Assembly: GCA_946625125.1 (NCBI GenBank)
Contig: CAMOSU010000004.1
Span: forward strand, 1-50,802
DNA from: an uncultured Clostridia bacterium
GTDB taxonomy: Bacteria; Bacillota; Clostridia; Oscillospirales; Oscillospiraceae
DNA: 50,802 nt
Direction: 5' to 3'
Position 1 is the stretch's first letter; every line of letters begins with the position of its first letter. The position numbers were made by a program, and so were the translations under genes. The notes beneath the pieces are model-generated. The model did no database searches and was not told the origin of the DNA. It saw only the letters and a program-made list of their open reading frames with translations. This document shows, piece by piece, positions 15,474 through 24,600 of this stretch.

Positions 15474-15734
15474 CTACAGAATCTCCAGCCGCCGAAGGGA
15501 GTCCAGAAACTCCTCCACGTCCTTCCGGGCCGTGGCGGGCTCCACCTCGTATTCCTCCAGCAAGGCCTGTACCAGCTCCTCCTCCGAGGCCGCCTCCGGG
15601 ATTCGCCTCCAGAGGAAGCTTCCGCACTGGTTCAGCACCAGCATTCCGTTCAGGGACAGGGTAGACGTTCCCACCGGAACCAGCAGGGTCTCCCCCGCCA
15701 CCTCCCGAATGACAAATTCATGCTTGAGCTTCAT
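15474..15734 (-). CDS. PqqD-like RiPP recognition element protein
   Basis: An 86-residue stand-alone PqqD-family protein. These small winged-helix proteins bind the leader of a ribosomally made peptide and present it to a maturase. The signature is visible in KLKHEFVIREVAGETLLVPV (N-terminal strands), LNGMLVLNQCGSFLWRRI and ELVQALLEEYEVEPATARKDV with EFLDSLRRLEIL at the end. The start MKLKHEF at 15734 has GGAGG 9 nt upstream; two earlier ATGs are too close to or ahead of that site. No peptide or maturase gene adjoins it. The nearest candidates are the precursor-like peptide at 31498 and the SPASM enzyme at 32616, about 16 kb away, so it may serve them in trans or be a remnant of another cluster. 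Confidence 0.82.
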   Translation of the reverse strand: MKLKHEFVIREVAGETLLVPVGTSTLSLNGMLVLNQCGSFLWRRIPEAASEEELVQALLEEYEVEPATARKDVEEFLDSLRRLEIL

Positions 15735-15830
15735 TCTTTTCATCCTCCGTATCATCTCGCAGCGGATTTGCTATCATTATAGCGCGGCTTTCCAAAAATG
15801 CAAGGCCGGGTTTTGCAGGGTTCCCCAATT

Positions 15831-15854
15831 TTGTCATTCTGAGCGGAGCGAAGC
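15831..15854. repeat. STAR/REP-like dispersed element
   Basis: TTGTCATTCTGAGCGGAGCG followed by AAGC matches the widespread intergenic family with core GTCATTCTGAGCG-AGCGAAG found in many bacterial genomes. Function unknown. Confidence 0.6.
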
Positions 15855-15990
15855 ATTGCGCCCTTTATGGGTGAATCCGCATCCCCCGTCCCCAGAAACA
15901 AGTAATAAGTAACAGAGACTAAGAAATGAGGATATGGACGCATCTATTATCTCTTGTACCCTATCACCTGTTACCATTCCTTATTCCTTC

Positions 15991-16148
15991 GTCCCTACCG
16001 CTCGATCTGTAGGGGCGAGCATTGCTCGTCCCAAACGTATCGAAGGACGAAACGTGCGGACGGCAAAGTGCCGTCCCTACCGCTCGATCTGTAGGGCGAG
16101 CATTGCTCGTCCCAAACGTATCGAAAGTCGGAACGTGCGGACGGCAGA
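15991..16148. repeat. Tandem pair of about 82-bp repeats with internal palindromes
   Basis: The unit starting GTCCCTACCGCTCGATCTGT at 15991 returns at 16073 with only small changes (one G fewer, GGACGAAA replaced by AGTCGGAA). Each unit holds a palindrome GGGCGAGCATTGCTCGTCCC-like and GACGGCA...TGCCGTC arms. The GTAGGGGC edge links it to elements near 3.25 and 47.3 kb. Confidence 0.8.
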
Positions 16149-16205
16149 TAAGTGACGGCCCAAATCTCTGATTTGGCTGCCGGAACTTATGCAAAGCACT
16201 CATAT

Positions 16206-16245
16206 TATACAAATGATATTGCTTTTATACAAAATCTATTGCTTT
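16206..16245 (+). repeat. 20-bp direct repeat over the kinase promoter
   Basis: TATACAAATGATATTGCTTT (16206-16225) and TATACAAAATCTATTGCTTT (16226-16245) abut and match at 17 of 20 positions. The second copy includes the -35 box. Two helical turns apart on one face, this resembles a tandem operator. Confidence 0.75.
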
Positions 16246-16267
16246 TTTGAAAAAAGTCTGGTATAGT
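16239..16267 (+). promoter_or_regulatory. Promoter of the two-component system
   Basis: TTGCTT (16239-16244), 17 nt, TATAGT (16262-16267). It gives a leader of about 85 nt before the kinase start. Confidence 0.65.
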
Positions 16268-16359
16268 CAAAGAGAACAATCATCCAGGGCAGGGTCGTTT
16301 GCGTCCAGAACACAAAGGCGGCGGACTCAGCATGTGTCTGTCGGCAGGGGGCTTGGATC

Positions 16360-17649
16360 ATGTTAGATTATGTAAACTGGGGCACCGTATTCAGCGGGGC
16401 CATTGCCTTGATTGCGCTGATTATGAGCACCATGCTGGCGCTGAATCTGCACTTTGGCCTGTGGAGGGACTGGTCTGTCCGCTATAGCGCCCTGCTGTTT
16501 ATCTGCCTGATCCTGTATTCCGGGGCAATGCTGCTGGAGCAGACTGCCAACGGTGTTCCCGGTTCCGCCGCCCGGATCGTCCTGGAAATTGGCTGTTTCG
16601 GCGATTACCTTCTCTCCGGGATGCTGGCCTACGCCTTTGCGGGATTCCTGCTGGCCATCACGGACCCCAACGCGAGGCGAAGCCCGCAGTTTCTCCTGCT
16701 GAATGTGCTGGGAGCGCTCCATATTGTGCTGATTATTCTGGATCGGATTTTCCACCTGTTCTACTATCTGGACCAAGCGAACGTGTACTGCCGGAGCTCC
16801 GCCTATCCCTTCTCCCTCGTTGTTCCGGGACTGATGCTTCTGCTGGGGTTCTGGATTCTCCTCCGCTGCCGGAAAACCGTCCCCCGGGGTGAACGGCTGG
16901 AGCTGTGGTGCATCCTCCTGATCCCCTTCGCCGGGCTGATTCTCCAGGGCTTTGTGCAAAACGTCACCCCCATTGCCGCCCTTGCCGCCGCCCTGATGCT
17001 CTACACGGTGCTGACCAGGCAGCAGATTCGGGATCTGCACCGTCAGCAGGAGGAGAACCTGCGGCTGCAAACCGAGGTCCTGCTCAGCGAGATTCAGCCC
17101 CATTTCATGTACAACACCCTGGGGGCCGTGGCAGAGCTCTGCGACAGCGACCCTGCCCGGGCCATGGACACCACCCTGCTGTTCTCCAATTACCTGCAGG
17201 GCGTCATGCGCTCCCTGGGTACCAAAATGGTTTCCTTCTCTCAGGAGTTGGAGCAGCTTCGGATGTATCTGGACCTGGACAAGGTCCGCTTTGAGGACGC
17301 TTTGACGGTGGAATACCGGATCGAAGCCACCGATTTTCAATTGCCCTCCATGTGTTTGCAGCCTCTGGTGGAGAACGCCATTCGCCACGGAGTACGGAAG
17401 AACAAGGAGGGGCGGGGAACTGTGACCATCAGCTCCAGAGCATGCGGGGATTGCTGGGAAATCTCCGTGGCGGACGACGGTCCGGGTTTTGAGGCCCTGA
17501 GGCAGCCGGATCGGGACCGGATTCAAGTGGGACTCAACAACGTCCGGGAACGGCTGCGCCTGATTTGCGGGGGCAGCCTGGAGCTCGTCTCCCAGCCCGG
17601 AGCCGGAACCGTTGCCACGGTCCGGATCCCAAAGAAAGAAGGAATCTGA
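16360..17649 (+). CDS. LytS/YesM-type sensor histidine kinase
   Basis: A 429-residue membrane sensor kinase. The N-terminal 220 residues form about six or seven membrane helices without a large external domain, so it probably senses a small or membrane-borne cue. A short coiled segment (RQQIRDLHRQQEENLRLQTE) leads to the His_kinase box LSEIQPHFMYNTLGAVAEL, where His is the phosphorylation site, then the ATPase domain with LQPLVENAIRHGVRKN (N box), VADDGPGF and GLNNVRERLRLICGGS. The ATG at 16360 follows AGGGGG. The response regulator starts one base after its stop, so the two are a pair; the giant surface gene follows on the same strand. Confidence 0.92.
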   Translation: MLDYVNWGTVFSGAIALIALIMSTMLALNLHFGLWRDWSVRYSALLFICLILYSGAMLLEQTANGVPGSAARIVLEIGCFGDYLLSGMLAYAFAGFLLAITDPNARRSPQFLLLNVLGALHIVLIILDRIFHLFYYLDQANVYCRSSAYPFSLVVPGLMLLLGFWILLRCRKTVPRGERLELWCILLIPFAGLILQGFVQNVTPIAALAAALMLYTVLTRQQIRDLHRQQEENLRLQTEVLLSEIQPHFMYNTLGAVAELCDSDPARAMDTTLLFSNYLQGVMRSLGTKMVSFSQELEQLRMYLDLDKVRFEDALTVEYRIEATDFQLPSMCLQPLVENAIRHGVRKNKEGRGTVTISSRACGDCWEISVADDGPGFEALRQPDRDRIQVGLNNVRERLRLICGGSLELVSQPGAGTVATVRIPKKEGI

Positions 17650-17650
17650 A

Positions 17651-18472
17651 ATGCTGATTTTTACCATAGACGACGAGCCCAAGGCACGCACTCTTCTGCA
17701 AAAAACCGTCCGGGAGGCGGTTCCCGAGGCGGAGGTTCTGGCCTTCCCCGGGGGAAACGAGGCCATTGAGGCCATGCAGGTCCGGGGTTTGCAGCCCGCG
17801 GTGATTTTCACGGACATCGTGATGCCGGGGCTGGACGGGCTGGAGCTGGCGGTCCGGCTGAAAACCGCCGCCCCGGACGCCAAGCTGGTGTTTGTCACAG
17901 GCTATACGGATTACGCCGTATACGCTTATCAGCTCCACGCCAGCGGCTATCTCATCAAGCCTGTGAGCGTGGCCCGAATCCGGGAGGAGCTGGATCACAT
18001 GTGCGCCCCTCCCCTGCCTCTGCCCAAGGACGGAACGCTCCATGTGCGCTGCTTCGGCCACTTTGAGGTTTTCTGGCAGGGAGAGCCCTTATCCTTCCAG
18101 CGCCACAAGACCAAGGAGCTGCTGGCCTTCCTCATTGACCGGCGGGGGGCCTACTGCTCCTCGGAGGAGATCATCGCCGGTCTCTGGGAGGAGGAGGGAG
18201 ACCTGAAGGCCGCCAAGCACCGCCTGCGAAATCTGGCCAGCGACCTGCGCCAGAGTCTGCGGGCCACTGGGCAGGAGTCCGTGCTGCTCCACCGGCGCAA
18301 CCAATTCGCCATTGTGCCGGAACGGATCGACAGTGACTACTACCGGATGCTGGACGGGGATATGGACGCCGTCAACCGCTTCCGGGGGGAGTATATGGCC
18401 CAGTACAGTTGGGCGGAGCTCACCAAGGGGGATTTGTATTTCCGCAATTCCGGGCTGGATTTGAACAAATGA
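17651..18472 (+). CDS. Response regulator with receiver and winged-helix (SARP/OmpR-like) output
   Basis: A 273-residue DNA-binding regulator. The receiver has the acidic pocket IDDEP, phospho-acceptor Asp in VIFTDIVMPGLDG, Thr/Ser region VFVTGYTD and the Lys in YLIKPVSV. After a short linker comes an output domain beginning HVRCFGHFEVFWQGEPLSF with KTKELLAFLIDRRGAYCSSE, EIIAGLW and HRLRNLASDLRQSL, the layout of a Trans_reg_C winged helix as in SARP-like activators rather than the LytTR domain usual beside LytS kinases. The start at 17651 follows the kinase stop by one base. A terminator ends the pair. The likely target is the surface-protein operon 186 bp downstream, whose promoter has a good -10 but poor -35, as in activated promoters. 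Confidence 0.9.
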   Translation: MLIFTIDDEPKARTLLQKTVREAVPEAEVLAFPGGNEAIEAMQVRGLQPAVIFTDIVMPGLDGLELAVRLKTAAPDAKLVFVTGYTDYAVYAYQLHASGYLIKPVSVARIREELDHMCAPPLPLPKDGTLHVRCFGHFEVFWQGEPLSFQRHKTKELLAFLIDRRGAYCSSEEIIAGLWEEEGDLKAAKHRLRNLASDLRQSLRATGQESVLLHRRNQFAIVPERIDSDYYRMLDGDMDAVNRFRGEYMAQYSWAELTKGDLYFRNSGLDLNK

Positions 18473-18496
18473 ACAATAGGCTTGAACACAGCTTTT

Positions 18497-18528
18497 CCGG
18501 GACGCCGAGGCGTCCCGGATTTATTTTT
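18497..18528 (+). terminator. Intrinsic terminator after the two-component genes
   Basis: CCGGGACGCC (18497-18506) pairs with GGCGTCCCGG (18509-18518), followed by ATTTATTTTTTT. Confidence 0.85.
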
Positions 18529-18543
18529 TTATGCTTTACATAA

Positions 18544-18560
18544 TGTCGAAATTTGAGACA
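18544..18560. promoter_or_regulatory. Imperfect palindrome upstream of the giant-gene -10 box (candidate operator)
   Basis: TGTC(18544-18547) and GACA (18557-18560) flank an AT-rich centre with a further AA/TT match. It lies at the -35 position of the promoter below and could bind the adjacent response regulator. This is inference from position. Confidence 0.4.
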
Positions 18561-18579
18561 CTATTGGGCTTCCCTTCAT

Positions 18580-18585
18580 TATAAT
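18580..18585 (+). promoter_or_regulatory. -10 box of the giant surface-protein operon
   Basis: A perfect TATAAT stands about 70 nt before the start codon. At 17-nt spacing the -35 position reads GACACT, a poor match, which suggests dependence on an activator. Confidence 0.55.
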
Positions 18586-18657
18586 AATGGCAGTATGGAA
18601 AGTACCATGAGAAAGTCTGTCCAAACACAAAAAACACCATAGAAAGGACTGGTTAAT

Positions 18658-21600
18658 TTGCAACACAAAGTATTCAGACGCGGCGTTTCCCTGCTGCTGG
18701 TGCTGTGTATGTGTCTGTCCCTGCTGCCGGTGACGGCGCTGGCGGCGGACCCGGCGGAAGACAACGCTCCGGTCATAGCCGACACAGCCCCAGCGGAGGA
18801 CGCCTCCGTCCAGCGGGGAGAATACAGCGCCCCCGCGCAGACCGAAACGGCCCCGGAGCAGGAACCCGAACCGGAGCCGGAGACCCCGGAGCCCGTTACC
18901 ACGGAGCCCGAGACCACTGAGCCCGAGCCCCAGCGTGGGGTCCCCCAGCCCCAGGGCGCGGGAAACGCCCCCAACGAGGGCCGCGCCTCCGCCGATCAGC
19001 AAGTTATGGAGGTGAACGGGAAGCAGTTCATCCTCCTCGGCACGCCGCAGCAGCTTGAGGCCCTGGACTACTACCCCCAGACCGCCGCCGTAGGCGACGC
19101 CAACAGCGACCAGATCACGGAAAGCCGACGCTACGACGTAACCGGTCCCATTTGGCGGGTCACAGAAAAGCGGGATAATTACCGGAGCGACGATTGGTAC
19201 GTTAGCAACACAGAGCTGGTCTACCCCGGAGACAACAATCTAACCGGCAGCTTCGCAAGCTATCCTCTCTATGGGGAAAACGACTGCATTACCGATCCCA
19301 ATCACGGCGCTGCGGATACCCACAAGCTGGGCGAGACCGTCGTGACCCGGGAGGAAACACACTTTCTGATTACCTATGACATGGAGAGGGATTACTACGT
19401 AGGCGGTACGATGGACGCTCCTGACCGGAATGTTGTCTCTTACGACTACGGCAAGTATTCTCCCCGGAACAATTACGTGGTCTTCCGGGACATCGACCTG
19501 AACAGCGAAAACTGGACGCCCCTGATGTTCTACGGCCTGATGTACGGCGTCAAGGGCAGCGAGCTGACGGATACCACCCTGGCCGACGCTGTCCAGGAGA
19601 TCATGAACAGCCGGGACTATGAGGATTATGCCTCCTATGTCCAGCCCGTCATCCAGAATATTTCGGTGAATACCGCCCTGGAGAATCGTTACGCCAACGA
19701 GTCCCAGGACAGGAGCGTTCTGCTTCCGGACAAATACGTGGGCGTGGGCTTCTTTGCCTCCGTCACCAGCGCCCGGCCCGGTTCAGACAGCGGCCTGACC
19801 CACACAAAGACAGAGGTCCGCAATCTGAGACTGGAGAACGTGGATATCACCAACAGCTACAGCAGCATCTTCATCAATGAGACCCTGGTGAGCTGGCTCA
19901 CCACCAACCTGGGCAGCGGCGTGGGCTATCTTCTGGACTTTCTGCTCCGTCTCCTCACGGGCAAATCCGGAACGGACTTCGCCAATTCCGTCCGGGATCT
20001 GCTCACCGCCCGGGCCAAGGACCCCACCAACTTTGCCACTGGCAGCTTTGCGGGCCGAATCTACGGCGACGTTCTGATAGAGAACTGCGACGTGGCAGGC
20101 GCCACCGTGAACAGCGAAAAGAGCTATGTGGGCGGCTTTGTGGGCTACAGCACCGGCGCGGAGCAGTACGACCTGGTGAGCGAGAGCCTGGGCAGCCTGC
20201 TGAAGCTTCTGAAAACCATTCTGAATCTGATCCCCGGCCTGGGCCTGGGCGACCTGATCAGCATTGTCCAGAACGTGCTGCCTCTGAACACCCTGGTCCC
20301 TGTAAACTATCTCAATCCCCACATTGAGGACTGCGAGCTGAGGGGCCTGTCCGGCAGCCTGGGTCCCTCCTCACTGACCTGGAATTTCCCCAAAAACAGT
20401 CTTGAGGGGCTCATCGACGACACCGTGCCCGCCCAGTTTAACGGCGGCTTTATTGGCTGCAAGGTGGCCACGGTGATGATCAACTGCGGCGTCCACGACA
20501 GCGACTACACCGTTTACGCCAAGGAGTTTGGCGGCGGCTTCGCGGGTCTTGCCCGGGACGCCGTGATCCAGGAGCTGCTCACCGACCTGGGCATCAACCT
20601 GGGGGTCATGAAGTCCCTTCTGAACCGGCTGATGGATTCCAACATTGACCTGCAAAGTATTCAGGTTCGCTGCAATATCATCGGCTCTGACGTCACCGTA
20701 AGCGGCGAGAACTATCTGGGCGGCTTCAACGGCGCCATGACCAACGCCTACTGCATCAACAATGAGATGCGCGCTCAGGGCAAGACTCTGACGGTCAACG
20801 GCACCGGGGACTGCGTGGGCGGCTTCGCCGGTATCGCCACCCTGGGCTGGGCCATGAGCATGGGCCAGGGGGAGGCCAACGGCAACACCAGCCTGCTGAG
20901 CACCCTGAAAAATGTGGTGGCCTCTCTCACCAGCAGCTACGGCTCCGAGCTTCTGAGCCTGCTGGGAGTGGGACAGTCCGAGATCCTGGGCCTGCAGTTC
21001 GACTACAGCCGGACCGCGAACAGCGGCGAGGGCGCCAGCGTCACCGGCTACGACTTCGTGGGGGGCCTGGTGGGCAAGGCGGACGCCCTGATTATGACGG
21101 GCACCACCGCGGCCAACCTCTCCAGGATGACCTACTTCCAGCACGGAGATCTCACTGCCTGGGACGTGTTCCCCAACATGTCCAGGACCGAGGAGTACAC
21201 CGTGACCTTCCATTACCTGGACGGCAGCACCACCACCCAGACCGTCAGTCAGTCGGACAATTTCACTCTGACCCTGCCCAACGGCGCCGACATGAACGGC
21301 TACACCTTTGTGGGCTGGACCACCGAGCATATAGATCATGCCATTGGCGAGCCCAGCGACCTTCTTTTGCCGGGGGAATCCTACCTGGTCACCCGGGACA
21401 CCACCTTTAACGCCCTGTACTCCATCGAGGGCGAAACGGTCTGGGAGCTTCTGGCCGGAACGCCGGCAAGCTGGGAGGAGGAATACGCCAGCTACATCGT
21501 CACCTTCGGCAGAGACGACAATATGGTGGTGCTGACAGGGCTGAAAGCCTCCGGCGTAAATGGAACCAGTTATGAGTCCACCGGCAGCGGCGGCGCCAAG

Positions 21601-24600
21601 ACCATCGCTCAGATCCGCTCCGATGGCGGTGACAACAGTCTTTTCACCCTGATTTCCGGCATCATGCTCTCCAACGTACCGAATCTCTACCTGTTTGAAG
21701 CGGATAAGGTACTGGGACAGTCGGACGTGTACTTCCGCGGCCTGGAATACGGCGACTATCTCGGCTTTGTTTTGAGCAAGCTGGTCGCCTACGGCGCCAA
21801 GGAAGCCAGAACCCAGTGGCATCCCCGGATCAACGCCGATCTGTCTGTCCTGTTTGAAAGCGATTACGGAACCGGGCATTATCTGGTTTATGATCCCAGC
21901 GCGGGGTATTTCAAGCAGGGCACTCAGGCGGAGGCCGAAGCCAACAAGCTCTATATTTGGGGCGAAACCAAGCTCCCCACCCGCTACACCACGGTGGATC
22001 GCTACACCATCCGCTACTATGACATGTTCGCCGACAGCGTGAGCCAGGAGGTCGTCACAGTAGGCGGCGGCTACACCACCACCCTCCCCACCTGTCCCGA
22101 TCACGGGGACTACCACTTTGAGGGCTGGGTCCCTGCCCACTATGACCATGTGGAGGAACTGCCCGCGCAGATCTACGCGGCGGGAAGCAGCTACACCGCC
22201 AACCAGGATATCACCCTCAACGCTTTGTATTCCAAGGTGGGCGACATGGTCTATGAGCTCCTGAGCGGCAGCCCGGAGGACTGGGCCACGGACCACGACA
22301 GCTATCTCATCACCAGCGGCTTTGACGAGAACATGGCTGTGCTCAAGGCTCTGAGCGCCGGCGCAAGCTATGAATCCGCCAGCAGCGGCGGCGCAAGCAG
22401 CATCCAAAATATCCGCGAGAGCGGAGATGACGAAACGCTGTTCACCGTCACCCCCGGCGTCAGGATTTCCAACGTAACGACGCCCTATCTGTTCACCGCC
22501 CAAGAGGATTCTGAGCTGAGCGGCGCTTACACCCTCCAGGGCAACGGCGCTGTCTATCTCGGAGAGACGGAAGGCGAGCTGAGCGCCTGCGGCGCTTCCG
22601 GGGAGAATACCCGGTGGAACCTCAGCGTCAACACTGACACGGCGCTGATGGCCTCCATCCCCGGCGAGGAGCCCGTCTACCTGGTCTACGACAGCGAGAC
22701 CGCAGGCTTCCGTCTGGGAACCCAGGCCGAGGCCGAGGCGGGCCAACTGCGGATCTGGGGCGAAGGGCGGCTTCCCACCCGCTACACCACGGTACAATCC
22801 GCAGAGGATATTCCCCAGGAAGCGGAAAGCGACAGTCTCAGCGATGCAATCATCGGCGATTTCGCAAAAATCCACGTCAAGGGTCTGGAGCTGGTGAACG
22901 GCCACAAGTATGTGGGCGGAATCGCCGGACTGGCAGGCACGGCCAACGTCTCCGGCCTGCTGAACGACACCATCGGCGTGGGCGACTTCAAAAAATTTGA
23001 ATTTTCCGACATTGAGTCCATCGGCGGCACGGAGCTGACAGAGGGCTCCTCCGAGTACGGTCTGAAGGTCTACGGCCATGTGGAGGACAAGAGCCAGGAC
23101 AGCGGCGCGGGCTTCTACGTGGGCGGCGGCGTCGGCATGGCCATCGGCGGCGACCTGTTCCGCATGGAGCTCACCCGTCTGGCGGAAATTGACGGCGCAA
23201 ACTGCGTCGGCGGCTTCGGCGGCTGCGTTGGCCCCGGCGACCTCATTAGCACCAGCGGCCTGAACGTGCAGCTTCTGGGTCTGAGCCTGCTCTCCGCCAA
23301 CAAGCTGCTCTCCGTGGGCGGCGGCGTCCTCACCGACGCCCGGACGGTGACAGTCCAGGGCGTACCCGCGGGCTTCACCGTCCAGGCCACCGGCGTGAAC
23401 GCCAACGGCTCCCAGGTGGTCTACACCGCCGGCGGCTTCTACGGCCGGGCCAACAGCTCCAGCGTCCGGGATGGACATGTGGAGAATCTGCTCTGGGTCA
23501 AGGCCAACAAGGACGACGGCAGAGCCGGCGGCTTTGTGGGCGTGTCCGAGGTGGGCGGTCTTGCCTCCGTGGACAGCCCCGAGGGTACCGAGATCAAGAG
23601 CCTGCTCTCCGCAGGCAAGCTTTTGGAAGCGGTGGGCTATCTGATCCCCGATTTCAGCATGGTGGACACCACCTACGTAAACGGCGGCTATGTGGAGGCT
23701 GCCTGGGCCGGCGGCTTTGCCGCGGACTTCCAGAGCGGCACCGTGGACAATTCCGGGAAGGCCAGCGACGACTGGTACGCCGTGTACAACATCGACCGGG
23801 TCACCGGCACCCGCTACGCCGGCGGCTTTGGCGCCAAGCTCTACTCCGGCGCTCTGGCGGACGTGGGCGGCGGCATCAGCATCCTGGGCGGCATCAGCAA
23901 CCTCAGCATCGGCGTCTCTGACTTCCTGAGTCTGGTGCAGGCCTATGTTCCCACCGTATCCAACGCCGGCGTTAAGAGCTTCAGCACTTACTCCGACCCC
24001 CAAAACCAGGGCTTCACGGTGGAATGCACCGGCTATGACCCGAATGATAAGACCACCGGCGCGGCAGGCGGCTTCCTGGGCTACGCCTCCGGCGCGCAGA
24101 TCTCCCGCTGCAACGTGCTGCAGCTTCGGCACACCGTTGTGACGGAGCCTGAGGAACTGGACGGCAAGGACGGTACTCCCTACTTCACCCGGCAGAGCAG
24201 CTACGCCGTCAGCGGCACCCGCTACGGCGGCGGCTACGCGGGCTTCCTGGACATCGGCTCCTCCGCCTCTCTGGGCGGCGGTCTGAACGCCCTGGGGAGC
24301 AATCTGAACCTCACCAACCTTCTGGGCGCTCTGGACGTGGTAATCTCCACCGTGGAGCACTCCACCGTCACCGGCGGCCCCGGCGGCTTCGCCGTCAAGG
24401 CCAGCGCCTACACCGGCGGCAATGAGTCCGGCAGCGGAACGTCCGCCAGCGGTGAAAGCGCGTCTGAGCCGGATGAGATTACCGTCTATGTGGTGGACAA
24501 CACCCCCACCGAAACTCTCTGGGCCTATATTTTCAATTCCGAAACGGACAGCCACGACGGATCTCCGTGGCACGGTCATAAACTGGAAAGCCTGGGGACC

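Larger units (their letters stand above)
15735..16238. other. Gene-free repeat-rich intergenic region
   Basis: I see no credible gene here. It holds a STAR-like palindrome-prone sequence at about 15831-15854, a stretch of low-complexity text around 15900-15985, an 82-bp tandem repeat and the AT-rich upstream part of the histidine kinase promoter. Short open frames over the repeats lack start signals and family features. Confidence 0.7.

Noticed and set aside
15991-16148. CRISPR array
   Set aside because: Only two long units directly joined, with no spacers of constant length and no cas genes near by.
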